From NCBI RefSeq assembly GCF_019192735.1, contig NZ_JAHTKP010000002.1, forward strand, positions 124,001 to 188,000: a stretch of DNA of 64,000 nt, given 5' to 3'. The notes beneath the pieces are model-generated. The model saw only the letters and a program-made list of their open reading frames with translations, had not been told where the DNA came from and did no database searches. The position numbers and the translations under genes are program-made. The DNA is from Kitasatospora aureofaciens. GTDB lineage: Bacteria; Actinomycetota; Actinomycetes; Streptomycetales; Streptomycetaceae. Of this stretch, positions 7,876 to 16,370 are shown piece after piece. The first letter of the stretch is position 1, and the number at the start of each line of letters is the position of its first letter.

Positions 7876-9501
7876 ATGACGCAAGCGGCGCTCACGCACC
7901 CCCCGGCGGCACCGGCCCCGGCTCCCGCTCCGGCCCCGCGCGGGCTGCTCGGCCGGGCAGCCGATCGGGTCGACCGCGTCGAGTGGTCGGGCTGGCTCGG
8001 GCCGATCGGCGTCGCACTCTTCGCCGGCCTGCTGCGGTTCTGGAACCTCGGCCACCCCAACGCCTTCGTCTTCGACGAGACGTACTACCCCAAGGACGCC
8101 TGGTCGCTGCTGCAGCAGGGCTACGAGGGCAGCTGGCCGGACCACGCCAACACCGACATCCTGGCCGTCCCGCAGAGCGTCCCGCTCACCTCCGCCCCCG
8201 AGTTCATCGCCCACCCGCCGCTCGGCAAGTGGGTGATCGCGATCGGCGAGCAGCTCTTCGGCCTGCACCCCTTCGGCTGGCGGTTCATGACCGCCCTGCT
8301 CGGCACCGTCACGGTGCTGATGCTGGCCCGGATCGGCCGCCGCCTCTTCGGCTCCGCCCTGATCGGCTGCACCGCCGCCCTGCTGATGGCCGTCGACGGC
8401 CTCCAGCTGGTGATGAGCCGGATCGGCCTGCTCGACGGCGTCCAGATGTTCTTCGTCCTCGCCGCCTTCGGCAGTCTGCTGATCGACCGCGACCACGCGC
8501 GTGCCCGGCTGGCCGAGGCAGCCGACGGGGACCTGGTCCGGCTCGGCCTGCGGCCGTGGCGGATCGCCGCCGGGGTGTTCGTCGGCGCCGCCTGCGCGGT
8601 CAAGTGGAACGGCGTCATGATCCTCGCCGCCTTCGGCATCCTGACCGTGCTCTGGGACCAGTCCGGCCGCCGCGGGGCCGGCGCCCGCCACCCGTGGCGC
8701 TCGATGCTGGGCCGGGATGCCGTGCCCGCGTTCCTCGCCATGGTCGGCTCCGCCTTCGTCGTCTACGTCGGCGCCTGGGGCGGCTGGCTGGCGAGCGGTG
8801 GCAACGGCGGCGGCGGGTACGACCGGCAATGGGCCGACGGCCGGGCCGGACTCTCCCCGGACAGCTTCCTCGGCTTCCCGCTGCCGCAGGTCTCGATGAG
8901 CTGGGTGCCCGCGCCGCTGCGCAGCCTCTGGCACTACCACTCGCAGATGTACGACTTCAACACCGGCCTGAGCACCCCGCACACCTACCAGTCGAACCCG
9001 TTCAGCTGGCTGGTCATGGGCCGCCCGGTCTCCATGTACTGGGAGCAGGTCCCCAACGGGCAGCAGGGCTGCACCTCCTCGGGCGGCTGCGCGGCGCAGA
9101 TCCTCGGCCTCGGCACCCCGCTGCTCTGGTGGACGGCCTGCTTCGCGCTGGCCTACCTGCTGTGGCGCTGGTTCTTCCGCCGCGACTGGCGCTCCGGCGC
9201 CGTGCTGTGCGCGGTGGCCGGGATCTACCTGCCCTGGTTCCAGTACCAGGAGCGGACCGTCTTCTCCTTCTACATGGTCGTCCTGGTGCCGTTCCTGTGC
9301 CTGGCCGTCGCCCAGATGCTCGGCGCGATCCTCGGTCCGGCCGGCTGTACCCCCGAGCGCCGCCGGATCGGCGCCGCGGCGGCCGGGCTGATCGTGCTCG
9401 CGATCGTCGCCTGCTTCGCCTTCTTCTACCCGCTGTACACGGCGGAGGTGATCCCGATGTCGGGCTGGCAGGACCGGATGTGGTTCACCAGCTGGATCTG
9501 A
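7876..9501 (+). CDS. pmt: Protein O-mannosyltransferase (PMT family)
   Basis: 541-residue membrane glycosyltransferase. The catalytic D-E of the first extracytoplasmic loop is present in FVFDETYYPKDAW (about residues 62-74), followed by a long loop and multiple hydrophobic helices, the GT39/PMT topology. The enzyme transfers mannose from polyprenyl-phosphate-mannose to Ser/Thr of secreted proteins during Sec export. The length is close to actinobacterial PMTs (about 520-590). A proline/alanine-rich stretch precedes helix 1. Several Thr/Pro-rich secreted proteins in this window could be substrates, though no link is shown. The next gene starts 5 nt after its stop. Confidence 0.9.
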   Translation: MTQAALTHPPAAPAPAPAPAPRGLLGRAADRVDRVEWSGWLGPIGVALFAGLLRFWNLGHPNAFVFDETYYPKDAWSLLQQGYEGSWPDHANTDILAVPQSVPLTSAPEFIAHPPLGKWVIAIGEQLFGLHPFGWRFMTALLGTVTVLMLARIGRRLFGSALIGCTAALLMAVDGLQLVMSRIGLLDGVQMFFVLAAFGSLLIDRDHARARLAEAADGDLVRLGLRPWRIAAGVFVGAACAVKWNGVMILAAFGILTVLWDQSGRRGAGARHPWRSMLGRDAVPAFLAMVGSAFVVYVGAWGGWLASGGNGGGGYDRQWADGRAGLSPDSFLGFPLPQVSMSWVPAPLRSLWHYHSQMYDFNTGLSTPHTYQSNPFSWLVMGRPVSMYWEQVPNGQQGCTSSGGCAAQILGLGTPLLWWTACFALAYLLWRWFFRRDWRSGAVLCAVAGIYLPWFQYQERTVFSFYMVVLVPFLCLAVAQMLGAILGPAGCTPERRRIGAAAAGLIVLAIVACFAFFYPLYTAEVIPMSGWQDRMWFTSWI

Positions 9502-9506
9502 CGCCC

Positions 9507-10289
9507 GTGCGCCTTGCGGCTTCCGGCGGCCAGCTGTTGCCCGTCACCCCGGTGCTCGGGGTGATCGCCGGCCTCCTGCTGCTGGCCGCCGTCGCCGTGG
9601 CCGGGTGGGGCCTGCTCGGGCACGGGCACGCGGTGCTGCGGGCCGGGTTGCGGGCCGTGGTGCAGCTGGCCGCCGTCGCCGCGGTGATCACCTGGGTGGT
9701 CGGCTCGCGCTGGTGGTCGGCGCTGTTCGTGCTGCTGATGTTCTCGGTCGCGGTACACACCGCCGGTCGCCGGATGACCCCGGGCCCCGGCTGGGTCTGG
9801 GCGGCGGCCCCGATCGGCGCCGGGGTGCTGCCGGTGCTCGTCCTGCTGCTCGCCGTCGGGCTGCTGCCGCCCGAGGGACTGTCCGTCATCCCGGTCGCGG
9901 GCATCCTGATCGGCGGCGGGCTCACGGCCACCTCGCTCGCCGGACGGCGTGCCCTGGACGAGCTGCGGCAGCGCCGCGGCGAGGTGGAGGCGGCGCTCGC
10001 GCTCGGGTTCGAGGAGCGTGACGCCCGGCTGGAGATCTGCCGCACCGCGGCCGCCACCTCGCTCGTGCCCGCCCTCGACCAGACCCGGACGGTCGGGCTG
10101 GTGACCCTCCCGGGCGCCTTCGTCGGCATGCTGCTCGGCGGCGCCTCGCCGGTGCAGGCGGGCGCGGTGCAGCTGTTCGTGCTGGTCGGCCTGCTGGCGG
10201 TGGAGTCGGTGGCGATCGTGGTGGTGCTGGAACTGGTCGGCCGGGGGCTGGTGACCGGGGAGGCGGCCGACGGCGTCCGGTACCCTTGA
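9507..10289 (+). CDS. FetB/YbbM-like ABC transporter permease (UPF0014)
   Basis: 260 residues, seven hydrophobic segments, of the UPF0014/FetB permease family implicated in iron export and metal stress. Family signatures are the central ALDELRQRRGEVEAALALG (an EAA-like coupling loop) and the later TVGLVTLPGAFVGMLLGGASP. The expected length is about 255-265. The frame has no ATG near its start; GTG 9507, 5 nt after pmt, gives the family N-terminus directly before helix 1, so I choose it despite a weak ribosome binding site, suggesting coupling to pmt. No partner ATPase (FetA) is adjacent. The manganese riboswitch that follows is consistent with a local metal-homeostasis theme. Confidence 0.8.
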   Translation: MRLAASGGQLLPVTPVLGVIAGLLLLAAVAVAGWGLLGHGHAVLRAGLRAVVQLAAVAAVITWVVGSRWWSALFVLLMFSVAVHTAGRRMTPGPGWVWAAAPIGAGVLPVLVLLLAVGLLPPEGLSVIPVAGILIGGGLTATSLAGRRALDELRQRRGEVEAALALGFEERDARLEICRTAAATSLVPALDQTRTVGLVTLPGAFVGMLLGGASPVQAGAVQLFVLVGLLAVESVAIVVVLELVGRGLVTGEAADGVRYP

Positions 10290-10293
10290 GCAC

Positions 10294-10404
10294 GTTGAAG
10301 GGGAGTAGCCCTCCACCGGACCGTCGACATACTGGCCCCCCAGGGCCCGGCGCCCGGGGCACCCGTTCCTTAAGTGGGACGGTGCCGGCGAGACCTTCGG
10401 CCGC
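10294..10404 (+). promoter_or_regulatory. yybP-ykoY manganese riboswitch
   Basis: The leader of the GDT1-type gene carries the three hallmarks of this riboswitch in order: GAAGGGGAGTAGCC (10298-10310), GTCGACATACTGG (about 10323-10335) and GGCGAGACCTTCGG (10388-10400). In known members the two loops with GGGGAGUA and GAGACC dock and bind Mn2+, turning expression on. Downstream, CTTCGGCC (10395-10402) can pair with GGCCGAAG (about 10435-10442), a plausible alternative hairpin for the expression platform. Confidence 0.9.
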
Positions 10405-10496
10405 AGTGCTGTGAACCATGACCAGTGCTGTCGGGCCGAAGCGTCCCCTGACGGAGCCGCGGCGGGCCGGACAGCCCGACCGAGGGAATCCCTCTG

Positions 10497-11081
10497 ATGA
10501 GCTTGACTGTTGCCGCGTTGACGTTCTGCATCATCTTCCTGGCCGAACTGCCGGACAAGACCGCGCTGGCCAGCCTGGTGCTCGGCACCAGGTACCGCGC
10601 GAGCTACGTCTTCGCGGGCATCGCCGCCGCCTTCGCGCTCCATGTGGGCCTCGCGCTGGTCGCCGGGCGCCTCCTCTCGCTGCTGCCGCACCGCTGGGTG
10701 GAGGGGGTCACCGGCGCGCTGTTCCTGGTCGGCGCCGCGATGCTGCTCTTCCACGGCGGGGACGACGAGGACGGGCACGCCGCCAAGGAGCCGTCCTCCA
10801 GCAGCTTCTGGAAGGTGGCCGGGGCGAGCTTCGTGGTCGTCGCGGTGGCCGAGTTCGGCGACCTCACCCAGATCATGACCGCCAACCTGGCCGCCAAGTA
10901 CGCCGATCCGCTGGCCGTCGGCCTCGGCTCGTGGCTGGCGCTGTGCGCGGTCGGCGGGATCGCCATCGTGGGCGGGCAGAAGCTGCTGCAGTACGTGCCG
11001 ATGAAGCTGATCGTCCGGATCGCGGCGGCGATCATGGTGGTGCTGGCGGGCGTCAGCATCGTCGGGGCCGTCACCGGCTGA
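10497..11081 (+). CDS. TMEM165/GDT1 family Mn2+/Ca2+ exporter
   Basis: 194 residues, six membrane helices in two homologous halves. Each half has the family's acidic motif: AELPDKTALASLVLGTRY (first helix; usual form E-x-G-D-K-T) and VAEFGDLTQIMTANLAAKY (fourth helix). These paired motifs form the cation site in GDT1/MneA/MntX proteins. A charged loop containing DDEDGHAAKEPSSSS joins the halves. The upstream yybP-ykoY riboswitch strongly supports a manganese-efflux role. The ATG has a weak GAGGG at about 8 nt, which is expected if translation or read-through is riboswitch-controlled. Confidence 0.9.
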   Translation: MSLTVAALTFCIIFLAELPDKTALASLVLGTRYRASYVFAGIAAAFALHVGLALVAGRLLSLLPHRWVEGVTGALFLVGAAMLLFHGGDDEDGHAAKEPSSSSFWKVAGASFVVVAVAEFGDLTQIMTANLAAKYADPLAVGLGSWLALCAVGGIAIVGGQKLLQYVPMKLIVRIAAAIMVVLAGVSIVGAVTG

Positions 11082-11117
11082 CGGGCTGCCGGCTGACGGG
11101 CTGTTGGGGAGTCGGGT

Positions 11118-12158
11118 TCAGCAGCCCGGGTCGGCTGCCAGGACGGCCTGGGTCTTCGGGCCGTATACGCCGGTCTCGCCCTTGACCCGGTTGGCGCGCT
11201 GGTAGCTGATGAGCGTCGACTGGGTCGAGTCGTCGAAGGTGCCGGTGATGATCGATTTGTCGACATACCCGCACATGGCCGCCCAGAGCTTCTGCTGCAT
11301 GTCCTTGACGTCGGCCCCGACCATTCCCAGCTGCAGCACCCGAGGTGTGGGCGTCGGGGTCGGTGTCGGGGTGGGCGTCGGGGTCGGCGTGGGGGTCGGG
11401 GTGGGTGTGGGAGTCGGCGTCGGCGTGGGGGTCGGCGTCGGGGTGGGGGTGGGTGTTCTGGTCGGGCTCGGCCTGGCCGTCCTGGTGGGCGTCGGGCTCG
11501 GCGTGTCGCTGGTGGGCGGCGGGGAGCTCGGGGTCGGGGCGGCCGCGGTGGTCGGGTCCACCGGCGCGGGCGCGAGCGTGGCGGTGGGCAGCGGCTGCGC
11601 CTGGCGGACGGGCTCGGACGAGGGCGTCACCGCGTACGCGAGGCCGACGGTGAGCGCCAGCAGCCCGGCGCCGACGGCCGCGATCAGCACCTTGTGCCGG
11701 GCGATCGGGCTCTGCGCGGCCTGCTCGGCCGCCCGTCGCACGGCCCGTCCGCCGGTGGGGTCGGGCGCGGGCTCCGGCTCGGGCGTCGGGTTGTCGAACG
11801 GGAAGTAGCCGATGTCGTTCCTGGCACCGGGCGGGACCGGCGATAGCACCGTCGTCGCGTAGGCGCCCGGGGCGGGTCCCGGTACGGGGGGCAGCACGGT
11901 CGTCGCATAGGCGTCCGCGTCCGGCCCGAGCGGGGGCGCGACCGGCGGCAGGACGGTGGTCGCGAACGGGTCGGCGGGCCCGTCGGTCGTCGGCGGCTCC
12001 TCGGCCACCTGGCCGGCCGCCTGCGGCACGTACGGGCGGACCAGCGGCGGGCCCTCGACGTGCGGGAGGACGGTGGTCTCGGTGAGGCGCGGATCCGGGA
12101 GGCAGCCGCACCCGGCGGAGCGTGCGGTGCCGCACGTCGGGCAGTGCTGGTCCGGCAT
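11118..12158 (-). CDS. Membrane-anchored peptidoglycan-binding protein with TTVL and PT repeats
   Basis: 346 residues. The N-terminus holds a C-x2-C ... C-x-C cluster (about residues 5-20), like a small zinc ribbon. Residues about 25-105 contain four copies of a TTVLxPV motif in an acidic, Pro-rich cytosolic segment. One membrane helix follows at about 150-175, then a wall-spanning Ser/Thr-Pro region with about 20 PT dipeptides, and a C-terminal PG_binding_1 domain ([17 protein letters not shown] ... [12 protein letters not shown]). Topology suggests a sensor or anchor reaching the cell wall. The TTVL repeats resemble phosphothreonine sites read by FHA domains; that is inference. Convergent with the GDT1 gene, 36 nt apart. 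Confidence 0.75.
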   Translation of the reverse strand: MPDQHCPTCGTARSAGCGCLPDPRLTETTVLPHVEGPPLVRPYVPQAAGQVAEEPPTTDGPADPFATTVLPPVAPPLGPDADAYATTVLPPVPGPAPGAYATTVLSPVPPGARNDIGYFPFDNPTPEPEPAPDPTGGRAVRRAAEQAAQSPIARHKVLIAAVGAGLLALTVGLAYAVTPSSEPVRQAQPLPTATLAPAPVDPTTAAAPTPSSPPPTSDTPSPTPTRTARPSPTRTPTPTPTPTPTPTPTPTPTPTPTPTPTPTPTPTPTPTPRVLQLGMVGADVKDMQQKLWAAMCGYVDKSIITGTFDDSTQSTLISYQRANRVKGETGVYGPKTQAVLAADPGC

Positions 12159-12450
12159 CGGCCGGTCCTCCTCGGTTCTCGGGCGTGCTGTCCGGGGCGG
12201 TCCCGGTCTCGCGATCGCGCCTGATTATGCAGGACGTCCCGGAGGGTGGACAGGGTTGTCCGGCCGTCCGCGGTGGGCTTGTGCCGGTTGGTGGTGGTTG
12301 GCCCCGGGGAAACGGGCGACGGCCGCGGTGCTTACGTTCGGCTCAATCAGACGGCGCAAACCGGGGCAATTCTGACAGCATGGTGAGCTGGGAGTGATCA
12401 TCCGCACGGGCCCGCGCTCCAGCCGGGGCCCGCGACCCTACGGAGACGCC

Positions 12451-14523
12451 ATGACGGACCCGCTCGCCGCGTCCGAGCGGAGCCCGGCGAACAAGCCCGG
12501 CCCGCCGGAGGTCACCGTCCCGAACCTCTGGGTGCCGATCGGCGCCCTGTTGCTGGCGATGCTGCTCGCCGCGCTCGACCAGACCATCGTGTCCACCGCG
12601 CTGCCCACGATCGTCAGCGACCTCGGCGGCCTGGAGCACCTGTCCTGGGTGGTCACCGCCTACCTGCTGGCCTCGACCGCGGCCACCCCGCTCTGGGGCA
12701 AGCTCGGCGACATGTACGGCCGGAAGCGCTTCTTCCAGGCCTCCATCGTGATCTTCCTGCTCGGCTCGGTGCTCTGCGGAATCGCCCAGAACATGGGCGA
12801 GTTGATCGCCTTTCGGGCTCTCCAGGGCCTCGGCGGCGGCGGGCTGATGGTGCTCTCCCAGGCGATCGTCGGGGACCTCGTCCCGCCCCGCGACCGCGGC
12901 AAGTACCAGGGCCTGTTCGGTGCGGTGTTCGGCGTCACGAGCGTCCTCGGGCCGCTGCTGGGCGGCCTGTTCGTCGACAACCTCAGCTGGCGCTGGGTCT
13001 TCTACATCAACCTGCCGGTCGGTGTGGTCGCCCTCGTGGTGATCGCGGCGGTGCTGCACGGGCTGGAGGTGAAGCGCGAGCACCGGATCGACTACCTGGG
13101 CACGGCGCTGATCGCCGCCGTCGCGACCTGCCTGGTGCTGATGACCTCGCTCGGCGGCACCACCTGGGCCTGGAGCTCCTGGCAGATCGTCGGGCTGGGG
13201 GTGCTCGGCCTCGTCCTGCTGGTGGCCTTCGTCCAGGTGGAGCGGACGGCCGTCGAACCGGTGCTGCCGCTGCGACTGTTCCGCTCGCGGACGTTCAGCC
13301 TGGTCGCGGTGATCTCCTTCGTCGTCGGCTTCGCGATGTTCGGCGCGCTCACCTACCTGCCGACCTTCCTCCAGGTCGTCCAGCACGTCTCGCCCACCCT
13401 GTCCGGCATCCACATGCTGCCGATGGTGCTCGGCATGCTGGCGACCTCGATCGGCTCCGGCCAGATCGTCGCCCGCACCGGGCACTACCGGGTCTTCCCG
13501 ATCGCCGGGACGGCCGTCACGACCGTCGGTCTGCTGCTGCTCTCCCGGCTCGACGAGAACAGCAGCACGACCGAGATGAGCTTCTACTTCCTCGTCTTCG
13601 GCCTCGGGCTCGGCCTCGTGATGCAGGTGCTGGTGCTGATCGTGCAGAACTCGGTCGGCTACCAGGACCTCGGGGTGGCCACCGCCGGCGCCACGTTCTT
13701 CCGCTCCATCGGGGCCTCCTTCGGCGTCTCCATCTTCGGGACGATCTTCGCGAGCGGCCTGCGCGACCGGCTGGCCCACGTCCTGACCGGGGTGCCGCTG
13801 CCGCCCGGCTTCCGCCCCGACGCGATCACCTCCGACCCGCGCCTCATCACCCGGCTGCCGGCCGCCGTCCAGGCGAGCGTCCACCACGCGTACGCCGAAT
13901 CGATCACCCGAGTGTTCCTGTACGCGGTGCCGGTCGCGGCGGCGGCCTTCGTGCTGTCGCTCTTCCTGCAGGAGCAGAAGCTGCGCTCGACCGTGACGGC
14001 GCCGGACCTCAGCGAGTCCATCGGCCTCAACCCGGTGGAGCGCTCGTCGTTGGACGAAATCGCCCGCGCGCTCTCGGTGTTGAGCACCCGCGAGGCCCGG
14101 CGCGACCTGTTCCGGCGGATCACCGCCACCGCCGGACTCGACCTCAGACCGGCCTCCAGCTGGCTGCTCCTGCAGATGCACCACCACGGCTACGCCGAGC
14201 CGGCGGAGCTGGCCGAGCGGCGGATCATCCCGATCTCCGTCGTCGAGGACGCGGTGCGGGAGGTGGAGGGCCGGGGCCTGGCCGCCCGGTCCGGAGGCCT
14301 GTCGCTGCGGCTCACCGAGCCGGGCGAGGAGGTCGCGCTGAAGCTGGTCGCCGCCCGCCGCTCGCAGCTCGCCGAACTGCTCGGCGACTGGGACGAGAAG
14401 CAGTACGCCGACCTCGCCGACCTCCTCACCCGCCTCAGCTCCACCCTCTGCGCCGACCCCCGCGACCGCCCCGACCCGATCGGCCCCCAGCCCCCGTACC
14501 GCGGCGAGGGCCGGTCGTTCTGA
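12451..14523 (+). CDS. DHA2 (14-TM) MFS drug exporter fused to a winged-helix domain
   Basis: 690 residues. Residues about 30-510 are a 14-helix DHA2/EmrB-QacA transporter: DQTIVSTALPTIVSDLGG is the typical helix-1 motif C region, and WVVTAYLLASTAATPLWGKLGDMYGRKRFF spans motif D1 and motif A. It would export drugs using the proton gradient. The remaining about 180 residues are soluble and look like a MarR-type winged helix (SSWLLLQMHHHGYAEPAELA ... LSLRLTEPGEEVALKLV). The ATG at 12451 has GGAGA 6 nt upstream and starts just before helix 1. Such transporter/winged-helix fusions occur in actinobacteria; the fused domain may sense ligand or bind DNA. Confidence 0.85.
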   Translation: MTDPLAASERSPANKPGPPEVTVPNLWVPIGALLLAMLLAALDQTIVSTALPTIVSDLGGLEHLSWVVTAYLLASTAATPLWGKLGDMYGRKRFFQASIVIFLLGSVLCGIAQNMGELIAFRALQGLGGGGLMVLSQAIVGDLVPPRDRGKYQGLFGAVFGVTSVLGPLLGGLFVDNLSWRWVFYINLPVGVVALVVIAAVLHGLEVKREHRIDYLGTALIAAVATCLVLMTSLGGTTWAWSSWQIVGLGVLGLVLLVAFVQVERTAVEPVLPLRLFRSRTFSLVAVISFVVGFAMFGALTYLPTFLQVVQHVSPTLSGIHMLPMVLGMLATSIGSGQIVARTGHYRVFPIAGTAVTTVGLLLLSRLDENSSTTEMSFYFLVFGLGLGLVMQVLVLIVQNSVGYQDLGVATAGATFFRSIGASFGVSIFGTIFASGLRDRLAHVLTGVPLPPGFRPDAITSDPRLITRLPAAVQASVHHAYAESITRVFLYAVPVAAAAFVLSLFLQEQKLRSTVTAPDLSESIGLNPVERSSLDEIARALSVLSTREARRDLFRRITATAGLDLRPASSWLLLQMHHHGYAEPAELAERRIIPISVVEDAVREVEGRGLAARSGGLSLRLTEPGEEVALKLVAARRSQLAELLGDWDEKQYADLADLLTRLSSTLCADPRDRPDPIGPQPPYRGEGRSF

Positions 14524-14546
14524 CCGGCCGTCATCGGTCGGCGGTC

Positions 14547-14580
14547 CGCTGCTGTCCGGGCACACGCCCGGACAGCAGCG
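14547..14580. terminator. Bidirectional terminator hairpin
   Basis: Perfect 15-bp stem CGCTGCTGTCCGGGC (14547-14561) with complement at 14566-14580 and loop ACAC, between convergent genes. Confidence 0.85.
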
Positions 14581-14592
14581 AGGTGAGAGGTG

Positions 14593-14889
14593 TCAGCAGG
14601 TGCGCAGAGCGAAGTGGCCCATGATGGACTCGTTGGTCGTCCGCGTCTCGCCGGGCTGCAGCACCCAGCATTCGTTGTAGCCGAACCAGATGCTGGTCTC
14701 CACCCGCTGTGTGGTGCTGCAGTTGTTGGTGACCTGAGCGAAGTTGTCCCCATACACGTCAACCACACAGGACGGCACGCCGGTGGTGGCGGTGGGAGTC
14801 GCAGTGGCCGCGGAAGCTATTCCCGGGCCGGACAGGGCGAGGGCGATCCCGCCCAGGGCGAGGGCCGCGGCCTTGGTGATCTTGCGCAT
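14593..14889 (-). CDS. Small secreted cysteine-containing protein
   Basis: 98 residues: a classical signal peptide (MRKITKAAALALGGIALALS, cleavage after A-S-A near residue 27), a short Thr-rich segment, then a roughly 60-residue domain with four cysteines (in VPSCVVDVYG, VTNNCSTTQR, NECWVLQPGET and a C-terminal LRTC), likely two disulfides. The ATG has GAGGAG at 8 nt. The W-F-G-Y and E-S-I-x-G-H-F pattern resembles small extracellular actinobacterial proteins of unknown function. No catalytic residues are evident. Confidence 0.75.
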   Translation of the reverse strand: MRKITKAAALALGGIALALSGPGIASAATATPTATTGVPSCVVDVYGDNFAQVTNNCSTTQRVETSIWFGYNECWVLQPGETRTTNESIMGHFALRTC

Positions 14890-15043
14890 GTCGTGTGCTC
14901 CTCAAGGAATCGCAGCGGCCTGATCGGCCGCTGAGTTCACTCATCAGACACCGCCTTCGGCCGGGCCGACAGGGAAGCCCATCCTTTCTGACAACTTCCT
15001 GTAGGGATCGGGAGGTTGTGCCGTCACGGCCGGCAGGTGCCAC

Positions 15044-15520
15044 TCACGGTCCGCCGAACCAGCGCGGGGTGTCGAGGCGGAACGGGTCGCCGGGGGCGAG
15101 GAGGCGCAGGCCGGTCTCCAGTTGGCGGAGGTGGTCCTCGCCGAGGGTGGCGGACCACTGGGTGCGCAGCTCGTCGAAGATCCGGGCAGAGCGGGCCAGG
15201 CAGTCCACCCCGCGCGCGGTGAGGCGGACCACCTTGCGGCGGGCGTCGGCGGGGTCGGTGCCGCGTTCGACGTAGCCGAGCTGCTCCAAGCCGTCGATGG
15301 TCTTGCCGGCCGCCTGCTTGGAGACGCCGAGGCGGCGGCCGAGTTCGACGGCGGTGGTGCCGTGCGGGCCGATCGCCTGGAACACGAAGCCGTGCATGGG
15401 CCGCAGGTCGGGGTGGCCCTCGCGGGCCAGGCGCTCGTGCAGCTCGTCGATGATCGTCCGGAAGGCGAGCAGGAGGCGCAGCGGCAGCTCGAAGCCGGGC
15501 GGGGCGGGTTCGCTTGACAC
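15044..15520 (-). CDS. MarR family transcriptional regulator
   Basis: 158 residues, winged-helix MarR family. The helix-turn-helix reads TTAVELGRRLGVSKQAAGKTIDGLEQLGYV (about residues 53-83), with the wing R-G-T-D-P-A-D-A-R-R-K-V-V-R-L following directly. It starts with GTG. It is divergent from a small cupin gene, and a tandem operator-like repeat sits between them, so autoregulation and control of the cupin are likely. The ligand is unknown. Confidence 0.85.
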   Translation of the reverse strand: MSSEPAPPGFELPLRLLLAFRTIIDELHERLAREGHPDLRPMHGFVFQAIGPHGTTAVELGRRLGVSKQAAGKTIDGLEQLGYVERGTDPADARRKVVRLTARGVDCLARSARIFDELRTQWSATLGEDHLRQLETGLRLLAPGDPFRLDTPRWFGGP

Positions 15521-15523
15521 GGA

Positions 15524-15563
15524 TAGACAACCTCATTGACCATATAGACAACGTCGTTGTCCA
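15524..15563. promoter_or_regulatory. Tandem MarR operator candidate
   Basis: TAGACAACCTCATTGACCA (15524-15542) and TAGACAACGTCGTTGTCCA (15545-15563) are the same 19-bp element with three differences, 21 bp apart, i.e. two helical turns. The second copy contains a perfect palindrome GACAACG-T-CGTTGTC (15547-15561). It lies 3-43 nt before the MarR start and ahead of the divergent cupin gene. Confidence 0.7.
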
Positions 15564-15583
15564 TCTTAAGGGGTTTCTTCGCC

Positions 15584-15994
15584 ATGCCCGTTATCCGTCA
15601 CGCCGACGCGCGCCGCACCGAGACGCCGAACGCCGTCATGACCACCTACGCCTCGCCGACCCAGGGCACAACTGCCCTGGCGATGTGGCAGGTTGACATG
15701 TCGGCGGGGAAGCAGGGCCCGCTGCACGCCATGGACGTCGAGCAGATCTGGACGTTCGTGACCGGCGCCGCCACCGTCGACCTGGCCGGCGACGCCGTGG
15801 CCGTCACCGCCGGCGACACCCTCGTCCTCCCGGCCGACGTCGCCCGCCAGATCACCACCCTCGACGGCTTCACCGCCGTCGTCGCCTCCCCGTCCCCGGC
15901 GCACGCCTACAACCCGGACGCCGTCACCCCTGCGGGTGCCTGCGGCCTCGCGCCGAAGGACGCCGAGCGCCTCCTGCCGCCGTGGATCGCCTGA
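15584..15994 (+). CDS. Small cupin-domain protein
   Basis: 136 residues. A single cupin barrel is recognisable: HAMDVEQIWTFVTGAATVDLAGDAVAVTAGDTLVLPADVARQI contains the G-D-T-L-V-L-P turn and the first conserved-motif histidine and glutamine/glutamate positions. Such proteins are sugar-, hormone- or metal-binding enzymes or sensors. The ATG at 15584 has AAGGGG at 10 nt; an in-frame ATG at 15557 lies inside the operator-like region and is less likely. Its only obvious neighbour relation is with the divergent MarR gene. Confidence 0.8.
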   Translation: MPVIRHADARRTETPNAVMTTYASPTQGTTALAMWQVDMSAGKQGPLHAMDVEQIWTFVTGAATVDLAGDAVAVTAGDTLVLPADVARQITTLDGFTAVVASPSPAHAYNPDAVTPAGACGLAPKDAERLLPPWIA

Positions 15995-16081
15995 CCTGTG
16001 CGATGTGAGGTGTAGGAGACTGCTCGCAGTAACCGAGCCGGCGGCCGTTCGCGGACCCCGGTGGACGAGGAGAGGTGCGGC

Positions 16082-16370
16082 ATGTCCGTCGTCAAGATCA
16101 ACGTACTGACGGTTCCCGCCGAGCAGCGGGCGGAACTGGAGAAGCGGTTCGCCTCGCGGGCCGGCGCGGTGGAGAACTCGGACGGCTTCGAGTGGTTCGA
16201 GCTCCTCCGCCCGGTCGAGGGCACCGAGCAGTACCTGGTCTACACCCGCTGGCGCAGCGAGGAGGACTTCAAGGCCTGGATGGAGGGCCCCATGCAGGCC
16301 GCCCACCGCAGCGCCCCGGAGGGCGAGGCCCCGAAGCGCCCCGCCGCCTCCGGCTCCACCCTCTGGTCCG
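16082..16370 (+). pseudogene. Antibiotic-biosynthesis-monooxygenase (ABM) domain gene, 3' truncated
   Basis: The N-terminal about 96 residues are a typical ABM/heme-degrading-like ferredoxin-fold protein: VVKINVLTVPAEQRAELEKR, SDGFEWFELLRPVEGTEQYLVYTRW and ASGSTLWS near the usual end. Homologues continue with a short F-E-V-V-Q-type tail before stopping; here the sequence switches after LWS at about 16369 into the antisense of the sigma-factor gene and stays open to 17335 (418 residues in all). The last real residues and the stop are missing. The product may still fold but would carry a long nonsense tail. The start ATG is well placed after GAGG. Confidence 0.7.

Noticed and set aside
12343..14565. 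740-codon minus-strand open frame opposite the DHA2 exporter
   Set aside because: Antisense shadow rich in Glu/Gln/Arg/His, no domain pattern and no ribosome binding site.
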